The position numbers and the translations under genes are program-made. The notes beneath the pieces were generated by a model. That model did not search any database. It was not told the origin of the DNA and was given only the letters and a program-made list of their open reading frames with translations. This document shows positions 24,313 to 32,730 of a stretch of DNA of 64,000 nt, piece by piece. The DNA comes from Kribbella antiqua (GTDB lineage: Bacteria; Actinomycetota; Actinomycetes; Propionibacteriales; Kribbellaceae), in contig NZ_SLWR01000001.1 in the NCBI RefSeq assembly GCF_004345665.1, positions 62,001 through 126,000 on the forward strand, in the 5' to 3' direction. Each line of letters begins with the position of its first letter. Position 1 is the stretch's first letter.

Positions 24313-24328
24313 TTTGGGGTGCCCCAAA
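24313..24328. promoter_or_regulatory. Candidate operator before the DHFR-like gene
   Basis: TTTGGGG and CCCCAAA are exact inverted copies around TG, between the AraC stop (24364) and the DHFR-like start (24297), directly before the ribosome site. The tight symmetric shape suggests an operator near the transcription start. Cognate factor unknown; AraC proteins usually prefer direct repeats, so the neighbour is not an obvious binder. Confidence 0.5.
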
Positions 24329-24363
24329 ATTAGCGTGTCGTGAGCTGTCGCTCTTGTAAGAAA

Positions 24364-25203
24364 TCAATCGGCCGGCAGCGGCCAGTTGTCCAGCACGTGG
24401 CCGGGATGTTCGCGCAGGAACTGCCGCCGGACTTCGACGTACCGGGTCGGCGCGAGCCCGGTGAACTCCCGGAACTCGTGGCCGAAGTGGGCCTGGTCGA
24501 AGTAGCCTGCGCTACTGGCGAGGCCGGCCCAGTCGATCGGTTCGGCGGGGTTGATCGAGAGCACGGTGGTGGCGAAGCGGTAGTTGCGGGCCAGCCGCTT
24601 CGGCGTGACGCCGATGATCTCCTTGAACCGCTGTGCCAGATGAGTGCTGCTGACACCGGCTGCCACCCTCAGTTCGTCGATCGCCACCGCCCCGCTGGTC
24701 GCCGCGATGACGCTGCTCGTGTGGCGGACCAGCCCCAGGCCGGCGGTGTCGCGCAGCCGTCGCAGTAGCTCCTCCTCGAGCAGTGTCAGCATCTGGTGCG
24801 GTCCGTACGCCGTGGCCAGCCGGTCCCGCAGCTCAGCAATGGCGGGCCGGCCCCACACCTGCTCTATCGTCACCGGCCGGTCACACAGCTCGGCCGCGGG
24901 CATCGGCAGGAACGGTGCCAGCCCCCACGGCTTGAAGTGCACGCCGACGGACCGGGTCCGGAGTGGGTAGCCGAACTCGAACGCGCGGGTGGGCGTGGTG
25001 ACCACGCAGCCGTCGGCGTACTCGGCCGCCTCGTTGTCGGTGCCGGCGCGGATGAGGAACGGCGCCCCGAGGTTGACGATGAGCAGCGCCGCTGGGCTCG
25101 GCGGCAGCGTCAACCGGGCGTACGGCGGCACGCCCTCCAAGAAGTAGAGGTCGTCGATCAGCCAGTCCAGCGGCGGTCGCGGCACTCTGGACACGTACTC
25201 CAC
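24364..25203 (-). CDS. AraC-family transcriptional regulator
   Basis: About 279 residues from GTG 25203, start uncertain because the frame stays open upstream and no clear ribosome site is visible. N-terminal part is the cupin-like ligand domain of DUF6597-type AraC proteins (LPPSPAALLIVNLGAPFLI). The C-terminal double helix-turn-helix spans about 180-265: AIDELRVAAGVSSTHLAQRFKE and LASSAGYFDQAHFGHEFREF followed by TGLAPTRY. It may control the neighbouring DHFR-like gene or the divergently unrelated genes around; inducer unknown. Confidence 0.85.
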   Translation of the reverse strand: MEYVSRVPRPPLDWLIDDLYFLEGVPPYARLTLPPSPAALLIVNLGAPFLIRAGTDNEAAEYADGCVVTTPTRAFEFGYPLRTRSVGVHFKPWGLAPFLPMPAAELCDRPVTIEQVWGRPAIAELRDRLATAYGPHQMLTLLEEELLRRLRDTAGLGLVRHTSSVIAATSGAVAIDELRVAAGVSSTHLAQRFKEIIGVTPKRLARNYRFATTVLSINPAEPIDWAGLASSAGYFDQAHFGHEFREFTGLAPTRYVEVRRQFLREHPGHVLDNWPLPAD

Positions 25204-25279
25204 GCCCACAGCATCGCCGCCACCGTGTTCGCGATCAACCTCGCCGGCATCGCGCGCCGGGATGGTCCAGCCGCGCTGC

Positions 25280-26098
25280 CTACTGTCCGGCCAGCTTGGC
25301 CACAACCGGCGCGAGTGTGTCGGCGAAGTCGGCGCCGATGACGAAATAGGAGAAGCCGATCTCCTCGCGGCGTCGTTGGATTTCTTCGGCGGCTGCCGCG
25401 GGGTCACTCGGAAGGATGACGAGCGAGTCAGCCGCGCGAAGCGCCGCGGTGTCGAGGCCGGGCGCCGCCATGAACGGAGCGACGCCGTCACCGACAGCGG
25501 CGACGTGCTGGGCGAGTTCGATGTCCCGGCCGCCAGCAAAGTCGCGTACCCGCTTCGTGGTTTCGGCCCGATCATCATCCGATGGGAGTACGAACGTGAC
25601 TGCGTCAGCGACTTCGAGCGCCAGCGCCTGCGACTTCGATCCGCTCACCGCCATGACAACCGGCGTGTGCAGATCGGGGCCGTCAAACGTACGCAGGGCG
25701 GCCACGGTCTCGCGCATCCTGGCACGACGCTCAGCAGGGGAGACGGCAGGCAGCCCCAGCTCGACTTCGATCCCAGGTCGCCCGGCGCCGATGCCCATTT
25801 CGAAGCGGCCTTCCGTGAGTACTGACAGTGAGTGGGCCTCCCATGCTGTGCTCCATGGTTCGCGCAGCGCGGCGGCATAGACCCACGAGCCGATCCGCAG
25901 GTCAGTGATCGCGGCCGCGGTTGCCAGCGTTGGGCCAAGTGCTGGTTGCCACGTAGGAACGTCGGGCATCAGCAACGTTGAGTAACCGCTGTCAGCGATG
26001 CGGCGCACGCGGTCTCGCCACGTCGGCAGGTCAGAACCGATCGGCGCAACGACCCCGAATCGGAATGGTCTGGTTACTCGGCTGGCCTGGTCGTTCAT
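25280..26098 (-). CDS. LLM-class (luciferase-like) F420-dependent oxidoreductase
   Basis: 272-residue TIM-barrel protein; AAGGAGA precedes the ATG. FRFGVVAPIGSDLPTWRDRV, SWVYAAALREPWSTAWEA and the phosphate-binding EGRFEMGIGAGRPGIE are those of actinobacterial luciferase-like monooxygenases, most of which use F420. Lengths and the SGSKSQALALEVADAVTF segment fit the smaller TIGR03621-type subgroup. Substrate unknown. Separate from the DinB gene upstream by about 100 bases. Confidence 0.87.
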   Translation of the reverse strand: MNDQASRVTRPFRFGVVAPIGSDLPTWRDRVRRIADSGYSTLLMPDVPTWQPALGPTLATAAAITDLRIGSWVYAAALREPWSTAWEAHSLSVLTEGRFEMGIGAGRPGIEVELGLPAVSPAERRARMRETVAALRTFDGPDLHTPVVMAVSGSKSQALALEVADAVTFVLPSDDDRAETTKRVRDFAGGRDIELAQHVAAVGDGVAPFMAAPGLDTAALRAADSLVILPSDPAAAAEEIQRRREEIGFSYFVIGADFADTLAPVVAKLAGQ

Positions 26099-26196
26099 CG
26101 TGGTTCTCCTTGAGTCTGGGACTTGTTCGGTCCGGTTGCTCTATCCACGAACCCGCCACCCAGAATTCGACAACCTCGCCCAAGAACGTCGACAAT

Positions 26197-26952
26197 TCAG
26201 GCACCGGCCTCGAGTACGGCGAGGTCGCGCACCGCATAACGGTGATGCTCGGCCTCTTCCTTGAGCACCACCTTGAGGCAGCGGCGCACGACGTATTCCT
26301 GGTCGGGATACGACTCCGCCGGCTTGCGACCACAGACCCGATCGAGCTCGGCCTCGGTGAGCCCGTCGACGACACGCCGCATCGCGGCCATCCGGGCGCG
26401 CCGAGCCGCCAGTACCTCGTCGAGCGTTGGGGTGGCTTCGATGGTGAGGCCGAGCTTCGCCGACGCCTCGGGCGGCATCCCGCCGGTGGGGAAGCCCAAC
26501 GGGTGGTACGGCGCTTCCTCCTCGAGCACGGCATTGCCGAGCCAGGCATCGGCGCCGTGCAGCAGGTGTCGTTGGGTCTCGACGTACGACCACTCGCCGT
26601 TCACCTGCTCGTGCAACTTTGCCTCGGGCAACAGCCGGGCGCGGTCGAGCGTGGCCTGCCACATCCTCTCGATGGCATTCCAGGCAGCCCGGTAGTCGTC
26701 GGGAGACAGGGCGTCTCGCGCGAGTGCCCGCGTGGGGTGCTGCCGGTCGAGTTCGGCCTCGACGTAGGCGGTCACGTCGACGTCGTTGACGACGACACGC
26801 TCGAAGTCGCCACCGAGGGAGACGTCGTTGCCGAAGCAATCGACGATCTTCAGACCGCTGACCTCGCAATCGCGGATCTCGAGCCCGGCGAGCTCACTCG
26901 ACCGGATGCGGGCACCACGGAACTGGTCACTCTCGGCGTACTCAGCAGACAT
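26197..26952 (-). CDS. DinB-type protein with N-terminal pentapeptide-like segment
   Basis: 251 residues from ATG 26950-26952. The first 60 residues contain FRGARIRSSELAGLEIRDCEVSG, a short right-handed pentapeptide-like pattern. The remainder is a DinB four-helix bundle with the first metal His in QRHLLHGADAW and the second pair in EEAEHHRYAVRDL. Thiol-dependent S-transferases (for example mycothiol-dependent) belong to this fold. Substrate unknown. The pentapeptide prefix is a recurrent arrangement in actinobacteria. Confidence 0.8.
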   Translation of the reverse strand: MSAEYAESDQFRGARIRSSELAGLEIRDCEVSGLKIVDCFGNDVSLGGDFERVVVNDVDVTAYVEAELDRQHPTRALARDALSPDDYRAAWNAIERMWQATLDRARLLPEAKLHEQVNGEWSYVETQRHLLHGADAWLGNAVLEEEAPYHPLGFPTGGMPPEASAKLGLTIEATPTLDEVLAARRARMAAMRRVVDGLTEAELDRVCGRKPAESYPDQEYVVRRCLKVVLKEEAEHHRYAVRDLAVLEAGA

Positions 26953-27031
26953 CGAAGCAGTCTTTCGCACCCGCCCCGCCCACGCCAAGCAGCGACAACG
27001 TGTCAGCGCTCTGCAGTCTCATCCACTGCTT

Positions 27032-27087
27032 GCTACCCCGTCGTCGTTCAGCTGGTACCGCCGGATGTTTGGAGTGACGGGAGTAGC
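27032..27087. repeat. Dyad repeat copy 1 of 4
   Basis: GCTACCCCGTC and GACGGGAGTAGC frame a 33-base centre containing CTGGTACCGCCGGATG. It aligns with the right half of copy 2 (28175-28248), including GGTA(T/C)CGCCGG and TTGGAGTGACGGGAG. It lies upstream of the secreted-protein gene at 27242, with nothing else recognised in 26953-27241. Confidence 0.65.
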
Positions 27088-27241
27088 AGGTCAGTCTGAG
27101 CAGCGTCTTCTCGACCTCGTCCTGCTCGCCGAGCAGCTACCGCCACCTTCCCTGCATTGCCACAAGCTGCAAAAAGCTTCCGCTGTCGTGTTCGGCGGCC
27201 GCAGACTTCTCGTGACCAATGAACAACTCCAAGGAGTACAT

Positions 27242-27660
27242 GTGCGACGACTTGTTGCGACTGGTGTCGGCCTGGTAGCCACTCTTGGGACGATCGGGGT
27301 TGCCGCGCCCGCCCAGGCCGCCGAACGGCAGCGAAACCCTTCAACCTGACCTACGGCGCCAGCTACTACACGGGCAGCGTCACCTTCTCTAACCGATCGG
27401 TCACGGCCACGGGCCTGCTCCACTCGGTCTCCGGAAGCGGTTGCCGATGGGTCTCAGTAACCCCCTACGTGGGGGACACGAAGTACACAACAATCATCAA
27501 CAACGAAGGTCTGTGCAACGGCGCAACCGACACCGAGACCGTCGGTGCCACAGCCGACGTGCCCGGTGGCCCCACCAGTGTCGTGGTAGGCCTCTGGACC
27601 TCTGATTCCGATGGTTCGAACCTCACGCTCGTCAGGACCACGAGCCGCATCGCCCGCTGA
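27242..27660 (+). pseudogene. Small secreted protein, frameshifted after the signal peptide
   Basis: GTG 27242 has AAGGAG five bases upstream and begins a clear Sec signal (RRLVATGVGLVATLGTIG, then AAPAQAAE). Near 27335-27342 the frame must change (net loss of one base) to reach NLTYGASYYTGSVTFSNRSV and the rest of a beta-rich domain with two cysteines, ending VRTTSRIAR at 27660. The unshifted frame stops after RQRNPST. Mature domain about 105 residues, function unknown. Recent decay or a sequence error are both possible. Confidence 0.65.
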
Positions 27661-27669
27661 AGCCCAGGC

Positions 27670-28191
27670 TCAACGCATGTGGTCCTCTCCGGTAGCGGGG
27701 AGGACCACTGTGGGTGGAGCCGCCTTCCCACACGTGTGTCCGCGCGGACCGGCTGTCGGACTGGCTACGTACTCGGCGTAGGTGGTGGCGGCGCCTTTGG
27801 CGTGGCGCTCGATGGTCTGGGCGGTATAGCCGAGAGCTTCAGCGATGATCGCGACCGGGGCGAGTTTGGTGAGCTCGTGCAGGGTGCCCAGGCGTCCTGC
27901 GCGTGGGCTGAAGAGCGGGTGTAGGCGTTCAAGGAGCTGGGCTGGGTTGATGTGCCGGCCGGGTGCGTAGCCGGGGAAGAACCACTTGCTGGCCGGGTGG
28001 GATGCGGTGTTGCTGTGGCTGCTCACGGCCAGTTCCCGGAACAGCTCGTCAAGTGGTGGCGGGATCTCGATCGCGGCCCACCTGATCACTTGCCCGCAGC
28101 AACGACACGGAGGCCGCCGCGCGACGGATCGCCGATGTGGGCTCTGACCTGCAGAGACACCGAAATCGCACGCAGACGGGAGTCTTTGCAT
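27670..28191 (-). pseudogene. Tyrosine-recombinase-like (site-specific integrase) fragment 1
   Basis: An open frame from an ATG inside dyad repeat 2 (28189-28191). The first 32 residues look unrelated; from about 28095 it reads a recombinase C-terminal part: IEIPPPLDELFREL, SKWFFPGYAPGRHINPAQLL, GTLHELTKLAPVAIIAEALGY, then TTYAEYVAS. The same domain occurs at 30003-30565. The N-terminal core domain is missing, and the final 30 residues read through a terminator, so this is a truncated copy. The catalytic Arg/His/Tyr set cannot be completed; a Tyr is present in AEYV. Confidence 0.65.
27679..27708. terminator. Hairpin terminator after the secreted-protein gene
   Basis: GTGGTCCTCTCC and GGGGAGGACCAC pair at 11 of 12 positions around GGTAGC, 19 bases after the secreted-protein stop. 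The last codons of the opposite-strand recombinase fragment read through this stem, which suggests that fragment has lost its own 3' end. Confidence 0.55.
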
Positions 28192-28248
28192 CAGATGCAA
28201 CTCCCGACGGTTGACTGGTATCGCCGGTTGTTGGAGTGACGGGAGTTG
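28175..28248. repeat. Dyad repeat copy 2 of 4
   Basis: Contains GACGGGAGT, then the palindrome TTGCATCAGATGCAA, then CAACTCCCG, a 33-base centre and CGGGAGTTG. Three alternating CGGGAGTT/AACTCCCG arms thus occur within 74 bases. On the minus strand its CGGGAG-ATG spacing makes a ribosome site and start for recombinase fragment 1. Confidence 0.75.
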
Positions 28249-28254
28249 TCCCCG

Positions 28255-28870
28255 TGGAGCGCGGTCGGCGGACGATGTGCGCATGGCCCACCGCGTCGAC
28301 GGTCTCCTCGAGGCCGTCGACGTCATGCATCTCGACCGCCGACGGCGCGAACCTCGAGGTGTGTTCGGCACGCTTCGCCTGCCGCTGGATACATCCCGAC
28401 GCGACTTCATAGTCCCCGCTACGAGCGAAGCGCCTAGAGCCAGGGGGGTCGTATCGGCCCACATAGGCGCGTGCGCGTTCTGTGGGATCTGCCCAGTACT
28501 GGTGCGGTTGCCGATGCACGTGCTCTTCACAGAACTCCCGAAGGTCAGTTCTGATCGTCTCCACCTGACGGACGGGGAGACCCTCGAAATCGCTGTTGAC
28601 CTGCAGGAGTTCGGACTCAAGGTTCCAACCGGACGCATCGAACGCCCACGTGCCCCACCTCGCGTACGTGTGAAGTGGATGCTCGTAGTCACCCAAGTAC
28701 ATCGCCGCCAAGGCGATCCCCTTATCGGGATAGAAATCCCTGCACGTCCAGGCCAGCACGTGGCATGCCCCACTCGAGAAGAAGGCCTGATCCGTTCGTT
28801 CCCAGGAGACTCGTTGATCTGCCCGCTCGATCGCGGTTCGTCGGAACACCCCAGACGCTGTCACTGCCAC
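28255..28870 (-). CDS. Hypothetical protein, 3' end truncated at a repeat
   Basis: From GTG 28868-28870, about 140 residues look genuine: ERTDQAFFSSGACHVLAW, PDKGIALAAMYLGD, HTYARWGTWAFDASGWN, FCEEHVHRQPHQYWADPTER and AYVGRYDPPGS. I have a sense of similar actinobacterial hypothetical proteins but cannot name the family. Beyond about 28440 the sequence becomes low in pattern, and the frame then runs on through dyad repeat 2 to 28049 in what is another gene's DNA. The gene therefore appears cut at its 3' end where the repeat begins. It is flanked by repeat copies 2 and 3. Confidence 0.5.
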
Positions 28871-28901
28871 GGGACGATGCTAGCGAAGCGGTCCCTCTCG
28901 A

Positions 28902-28958
28902 GACGGGAGTTCCTGCTCTAATGCAACTCCCGTTGTTAACTGGCAGGGACGGGAGTTG
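28902..28958. repeat. Dyad repeat copy 3 of 4
   Basis: GACGGGAGTTCCTGCTCTA, then ATGCAACTCCCG, TTGTTAACTGG and GACGGGAGTTG. It is colinear with copy 2 but 17 bases shorter, lacking the GTATCGCCGG centre. Direct orientation with copy 2, so copies 2 and 3 bracket the hypothetical gene as direct repeats. Confidence 0.75.
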
Positions 28959-28998
28959 ATGTGCCGGGAGTGAGCGGGCGCGAGGGATCGCGGGTCCA

Positions 28999-29922
28999 TC
29001 ATCTGGGGGTGTAGGGCAGCAACGGCTTCTCAACCGTCAGGAGGTTTTCGATCGGGCCTAGCCAGCTCGACGGGACGAGGAGCTTGTAGGTAGGCGAGTG
29101 GGAGACGACGCTCGACACGCGGAGGTCGGCGATCAAGCTGAGGAGGGCGTTGGCCTGCTCGAAGCCGAGTTGCTGGGTGAACCCGAGGTGGTGGACGGCG
29201 TCGGAGATTGCTTGGGTGTAGGCGTCTCTCTCGGTGAAGCGGCTGCAGAGGTGGACGATCGCATCGGGGGTGCGGACGATGGGACGGTGCGGGGAGGTGG
29301 CGGGGGTCACCTCGACGGTGAGGTCGCACCAGGAGGCGATCTCAATGCCCTGGCCGCTGATTTCGCCATCGCCCATTGCGGCGTGCGCGTCGCCGATGAC
29401 GAACCGGCCGGACCCGATTTCGTCGTAGAGATAGAGGGTCGAGCCAGGGGCGAACTCCTTGGTATCGAGATTGCCGCCGTGGTCCCAGGGGTCGGCGATC
29501 AGTTCGGGCCGGACCAGACCGAGCCAGCCGAGCATCGGGACAACTGGTACGACGTGTTGGCCGTCGAGGATCACCTGGTCGCTGCGGAGTTCGGCGCGGC
29601 CGGCGTATTCCTGGTCCGCGGACTCGCGGAGGACGCCGCCCCACGGCTCCCAGGGTTTGGTGGTGGTGGCGAAGCCGTAATGACCGACGGGGTCCAGTTC
29701 AAGGGCGTGGAGGTGGAAGGCGAGGGTGTCGCCAGGGCTTACGCCTTCGACGCGGAGTGGGCCGGTCAGGAAGGGGCAGTCCGACCCGGGCCAGGTGCGG
29801 ATCCGGGTTCTTCGACCGGGCTGAAGAATCGCGGCGTCCGGGAGATTGTGGCAGTCCAGATCGACGGGCGGCGCAGCGATGGGGTCCACCACGGCACTGT
29901 AGGACCATCGAAGTGATGACAC
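28999..29922 (-). CDS. Acetamidase/formamidase family protein
   Basis: 307 residues of the FmdA/AmdA fold, cytosolic (no signal). Conserved motifs: PFLTGPLRVEGVSPGDTLAF, DPWDHGGNLDTKEF, GSTLYLYDEIGSGRF, GDAHAAMGDGEISG and a C-terminal AISDAVHHLGFTQQLG. Members hydrolyse short amides to ammonia and acid using bound zinc. Start is GTG 29920-29922 without a convincing ribosome site. Lies between dyad repeats 3 and 4 and could be cargo of that region. A Tat-exported relative occurs at 59149. Confidence 0.87.
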   Translation of the reverse strand: MSSLRWSYSAVVDPIAAPPVDLDCHNLPDAAILQPGRRTRIRTWPGSDCPFLTGPLRVEGVSPGDTLAFHLHALELDPVGHYGFATTTKPWEPWGGVLRESADQEYAGRAELRSDQVILDGQHVVPVVPMLGWLGLVRPELIADPWDHGGNLDTKEFAPGSTLYLYDEIGSGRFVIGDAHAAMGDGEISGQGIEIASWCDLTVEVTPATSPHRPIVRTPDAIVHLCSRFTERDAYTQAISDAVHHLGFTQQLGFEQANALLSLIADLRVSSVVSHSPTYKLLVPSSWLGPIENLLTVEKPLLPYTPR

Positions 29923-30002
29923 AGGCGATTATCAGATCGAGCGTGCTGGTGCGCCGATGAATGCGGCGAGCCGGCCAGTCGCGTCGTTCTGCTCCGGGCC
30001 GC

Positions 30003-30565
30003 TCAGCGGAGTGTTCTTGCCTCAGCCGACTGGGCGTCGTCCGCGGCAGCGACGTAGCGGGCGTAGGCGGTTGCCGAGTCAACGGCCTGTCGTTCGATCG
30101 TGGCAGGTGAGTAGCCAAGCGCCTCAGCCAGGATCGCGACGGGTGCGAGCTTGGTGAGTTCGTGCAGCGCTCCGAGTCGTGCGGCGCGGGTGCTGAGACA
30201 TCGCGGAGCCGTGCTCGTAGGTGCGCGGAGCTGAGATGACGGCCGGGGGAGTGACCGCGAAAGACCCAATTGCTGGCGGGGTGAGTCGCGGTTAGGTCGT
30301 GGCCAGGATTTCCAGCCAACCGCCGCCATGGCTCGTCGAGCAGCGACGGCAGGGCGATCTCGATACTGCCGACCTGGACAGTGATGAGGTCGTCGCTCAC
30401 TTCACGTCGTCCCAGGTCAGTTTGACGATGTCCTCTACCTGTTGGCCGAAGACGAGGATCAGGATCGCCGCGGCGCGATCACGCGGCGCGAGTTCGTCGG
30501 TGTGGACGACGCGCTGAACGATGACTTCTTGGGTGGCGGCGTCCATGCGCGGGCTGGTCCCACGT
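30003..30565 (-). pseudogene. Tyrosine-recombinase-like (site-specific integrase) fragment 2, two frameshifts
   Basis: Three frames are needed. The upstream part reads DELAPRDRAAAILILVFGQQ then EDIVKLTWDDVK and stops at 30397. The next reads VSDDLITVQVGSIEIALPS, then ASNWVFRGHSPGRHLSS to about 30200. The last reads RAARLGALHELTKLAPVAIL, ALGYSPATIERQA and ARYVAAADD, ending at 30003. Together they make a recombinase-like core plus C-terminal domain homologous to fragment 1. Clearly inactive. Confidence 0.7.
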
Positions 30566-30655
30566 CGGAGAACGCCGCCAGCAACGCGCCGTACGAGGGG
30601 CAAACATCTAATCGAAGGCCTCGCTGACCTCCACAAACCGTTTCTACGTCCCGAG

Positions 30656-30686
30656 CCGGTAGTTCCTGCATCTAATGCAACCCCCG
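30656..30686. repeat. Dyad repeat copy 4 of 4 (partial)
   Basis: CCGGTAGTTCCTGCATCTA then ATGCAACCCCCG matches the left half of copies 2 and 3, including the TGCAT-CTA-ATGCA palindrome. As in copy 2, a minus-strand ATG (30669-30671) falls in the palindrome at the 5' side of a recombinase gene. The bases from 30690 to 30839 hold nothing recognised. Confidence 0.65.
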
Positions 30687-30839
30687 TGCTCTTAGCGCCG
30701 ATAAGCGACATTATGTCAACTAGTAGCGTGTTGCACCAGATGAATCACGGCGGCTACGGCTGATCCACTACCCCGCGGGCGACGCGCAAGCGTCCTGCGA
30801 GCAACCGCGCGGTCCGGCCAGGGGCTGAGAGCCCGGTGT

Positions 30840-31613
30840 CTATACCTTGCTCGCGACCACCATGTAGTTCTCGGCCTCAAAATCGAACGTACTCACTTCC
30901 GTCCGGAGTCCGACCCGGTGCAGCTCGACTTCGAGTTCCTCGTACCGGTAGGGCCAGCAGGACAGCAGTTCTGAGCGGACAAGAACCAACCCAGTCGCAT
31001 CAACTTGCGCGATCGCAATCTCGATGTGGTGCTCCTCCTCCCAATGCGGCGCAATCTCCCAGCGGTAGACCACGACGGCATCGCGACCGTTCCGGCGGAC
31101 GAGTCGGTCACTGATGTCGAGCCTGGAACCTCTGGCCCTCACGAGTTCCCAAGTGCGGGATGTGAGTACCAAGCGCCCGCCAGGGCGCAGAAGGCGTGAC
31201 ATCGACTCCAGAGCAGCACCCCTGCCTGTCGCGCCCGCGGCATGGTGAAGCGAGTTGCCAACGCAGAACACCATGTCGAACGTGTCGTCCTCGAAATGGT
31301 CGGGCAATTCTTCCCAGTTCGCCCGCACGGCCCGGACGGATGCCCCGAACTCCTCAGACAACTCTGCAGTCCGACGAACCATCGCTTCGCTGGCGTCAGT
31401 CGCGACAACCTGCATGCCACGACCGGCGAGGCCAACCGCCAACTGTCCGGTTCCGCACGAACAGTCGAGGACGTGAGCGTTCGACGGCAGGAGACTGAGG
31501 ACGTCATCGAACGACGCAGCGAACTCGGCTGGAGGCAACTTTGCATCTGAGATGAGCCATTCGTACACCTCGGCAAGCACGTCATAATCCGTCACAACCA
31601 CTACCTCCGTCAC
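30840..31613 (-). CDS. Class I SAM-dependent methyltransferase
   Basis: 257 residues. The SAM-binding motif I is VLDCSCGTGQLAVGLAGRG, the acidic residue after strand 2 is in VVATDASEAMVRR, motif II is DMVFCVGNSLHHAAG and motif III LLRPGGRLVLTSRTWE. The C-terminal part resembles small-molecule methyltransferases. Substrate unknown. It is separated from the HAD/methyltransferase pair by a 475-base gap lacking a confident gene. Confidence 0.87.
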   Translation of the reverse strand: MTEVVVVTDYDVLAEVYEWLISDAKLPPAEFAASFDDVLSLLPSNAHVLDCSCGTGQLAVGLAGRGMQVVATDASEAMVRRTAELSEEFGASVRAVRANWEELPDHFEDDTFDMVFCVGNSLHHAAGATGRGAALESMSRLLRPGGRLVLTSRTWELVRARGSRLDISDRLVRRNGRDAVVVYRWEIAPHWEEEHHIEIAIAQVDATGLVLVRSELLSCWPYRYEELEVELHRVGLRTEVSTFDFEAENYMVVASKV

Positions 31614-32088
31614 GCGGCAGACTCACGGTGGGACGTCAGTCCATCAGCGGAGCGAGCCGGGCACCAATGGTTTTCGCAAGGACAACCCGTCCGCGCATGC
31701 CCGCGGATAGCGCGAGCTGATCCGCTCGGTCATTCGCCGTGTTCGGCGCTTCGGAACTATCAATACGTCCGAACCTGATACGCAGCGTGTCCAGTAGTGG
31801 TCGGGTAGTGCCTGTGATGAGTCGTTGCCGCCGGCTTCGCTCCACTACCCCGGCAGTGACGAGGAACCCACGTTGACCTGCGGAAATGCTGCGACGATAC
31901 GGCGTCTTGCGGGCGCTGGCAGCGACCCGGCACGGCCAGATCAGTAGGCCTGGCGGCTCGTACGACCGAAGTCTGGCGGCATTTGCACTGATCGTCGCTA
32001 TGTTCGGTTGAGCGCGCCCCCTGGACTGCCGAAGGGCTCGGCCCGGCGCGAAGCTCTTTCGCTTCTTCAAAGGAGTAGTAAATGCTCC
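31614..32088. other. Gap of 475 bases without a confident gene
   Basis: A 144-codon minus-strand open frame (31636-32070) covers most of it but shows weak third-position G/C bias, an unusual share of Arg and Ser and no motif I recognise. It may be a decayed gene. A small hairpin CTCCTCA/TGAGGAG at 32085-32106 overlaps the end of the HAD gene and may terminate it. On the plus strand AAGGAGTAG precedes an ATG followed by only five sense codons. Confidence 0.5.
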
Positions 32089-32730
32089 TCAGGTTGCATT
32101 GAGGAGGATGTTCTTCAGTTCGATCAGAGTTTCGATTCGGTAGGTGGCCTGGGAAAAGTCGTGTGTTTTTGTGAACTCGTTGTGGACGATGGCACAGTCG
32201 ATGCCGGCCGCCACGGCTGAGTTCAGGCCTCTGGATGAATCCTCTACGACCAGTGTCTCTTCTTTGGTGGCGCCGAGGCGCTTCAAGCCGGTCAGGTATG
32301 GTTCCGGGTGCGGCTTGGAGAGCTTGTAGTCTTCGCGTACAAGGACGAAATCCATGAATTTTCTGATTTGGCGCTTCTCGTGGATGATGTCAAAGTCCAC
32401 CCGTTTTGCAGTCGTCACAATGGCCATGCGGACATATTGTGACAGTTGAGCAAGAGTGTCAACGACGCCTTCGATCTCAATGGCTTCTGTTCTCAGATAC
32501 TCCTGATAATAATCATTGCGGACCTCACGCTGCCTGCTGATGATCTGTTCGTCGATACCTGCCGCCCGGGCTTGGGCCCACGTGCCCAGCCCCTGGCTCA
32601 TGTCCCGGAGGTATTGATCCTTGTCCAAAGTCAAACCAATGTCCGCCAGGGCGCGTTCTCCAGCTTTGTAATACCAGAATTCGGTATCCACCAGAACACC
32701 ATCATGATCGAAGAGTATGTACTTCTTCAC
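32089..32730 (-). CDS. HAD-superfamily hydrolase, AT-rich, probably acquired
   Basis: 213-residue HAD phosphatase of the beta-phosphoglucomutase/GS1 type: ILFDHDGVLVDTEFWYYKAG (nucleophile Asp8, with His9 before the acid Asp10), AIVTTAKRVDF, KLSKPHPEPYL and VVEDSSRGLNSAVAAG. Base use is unlike its neighbours: 32341-32400 has 26 G+C of 60, with many AAA, TTT and ATA codons. Its GTG start overlaps the stop of the upstream methyltransferase (GTGA at 32727-32730), so a foreign-looking gene is translationally coupled to a local-looking one. Substrate unknown. Confidence 0.88.
   Translation of the reverse strand: MKKYILFDHDGVLVDTEFWYYKAGERALADIGLTLDKDQYLRDMSQGLGTWAQARAAGIDEQIISRQREVRNDYYQEYLRTEAIEIEGVVDTLAQLSQYVRMAIVTTAKRVDFDIIHEKRQIRKFMDFVLVREDYKLSKPHPEPYLTGLKRLGATKEETLVVEDSSRGLNSAVAAGIDCAIVHNEFTKTHDFSQATYRIETLIELKNILLNAT

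Noticed and set aside
28049..28255. C-terminal extension of the hypothetical gene
   Set aside because: It reads through dyad repeat 2 and into recombinase DNA in another frame, so it is not part of the original protein.
31636..32070. 144-codon minus-strand frame
   Set aside because: Weak third-position bias and no motif. Kept only as part of an unassigned gap.
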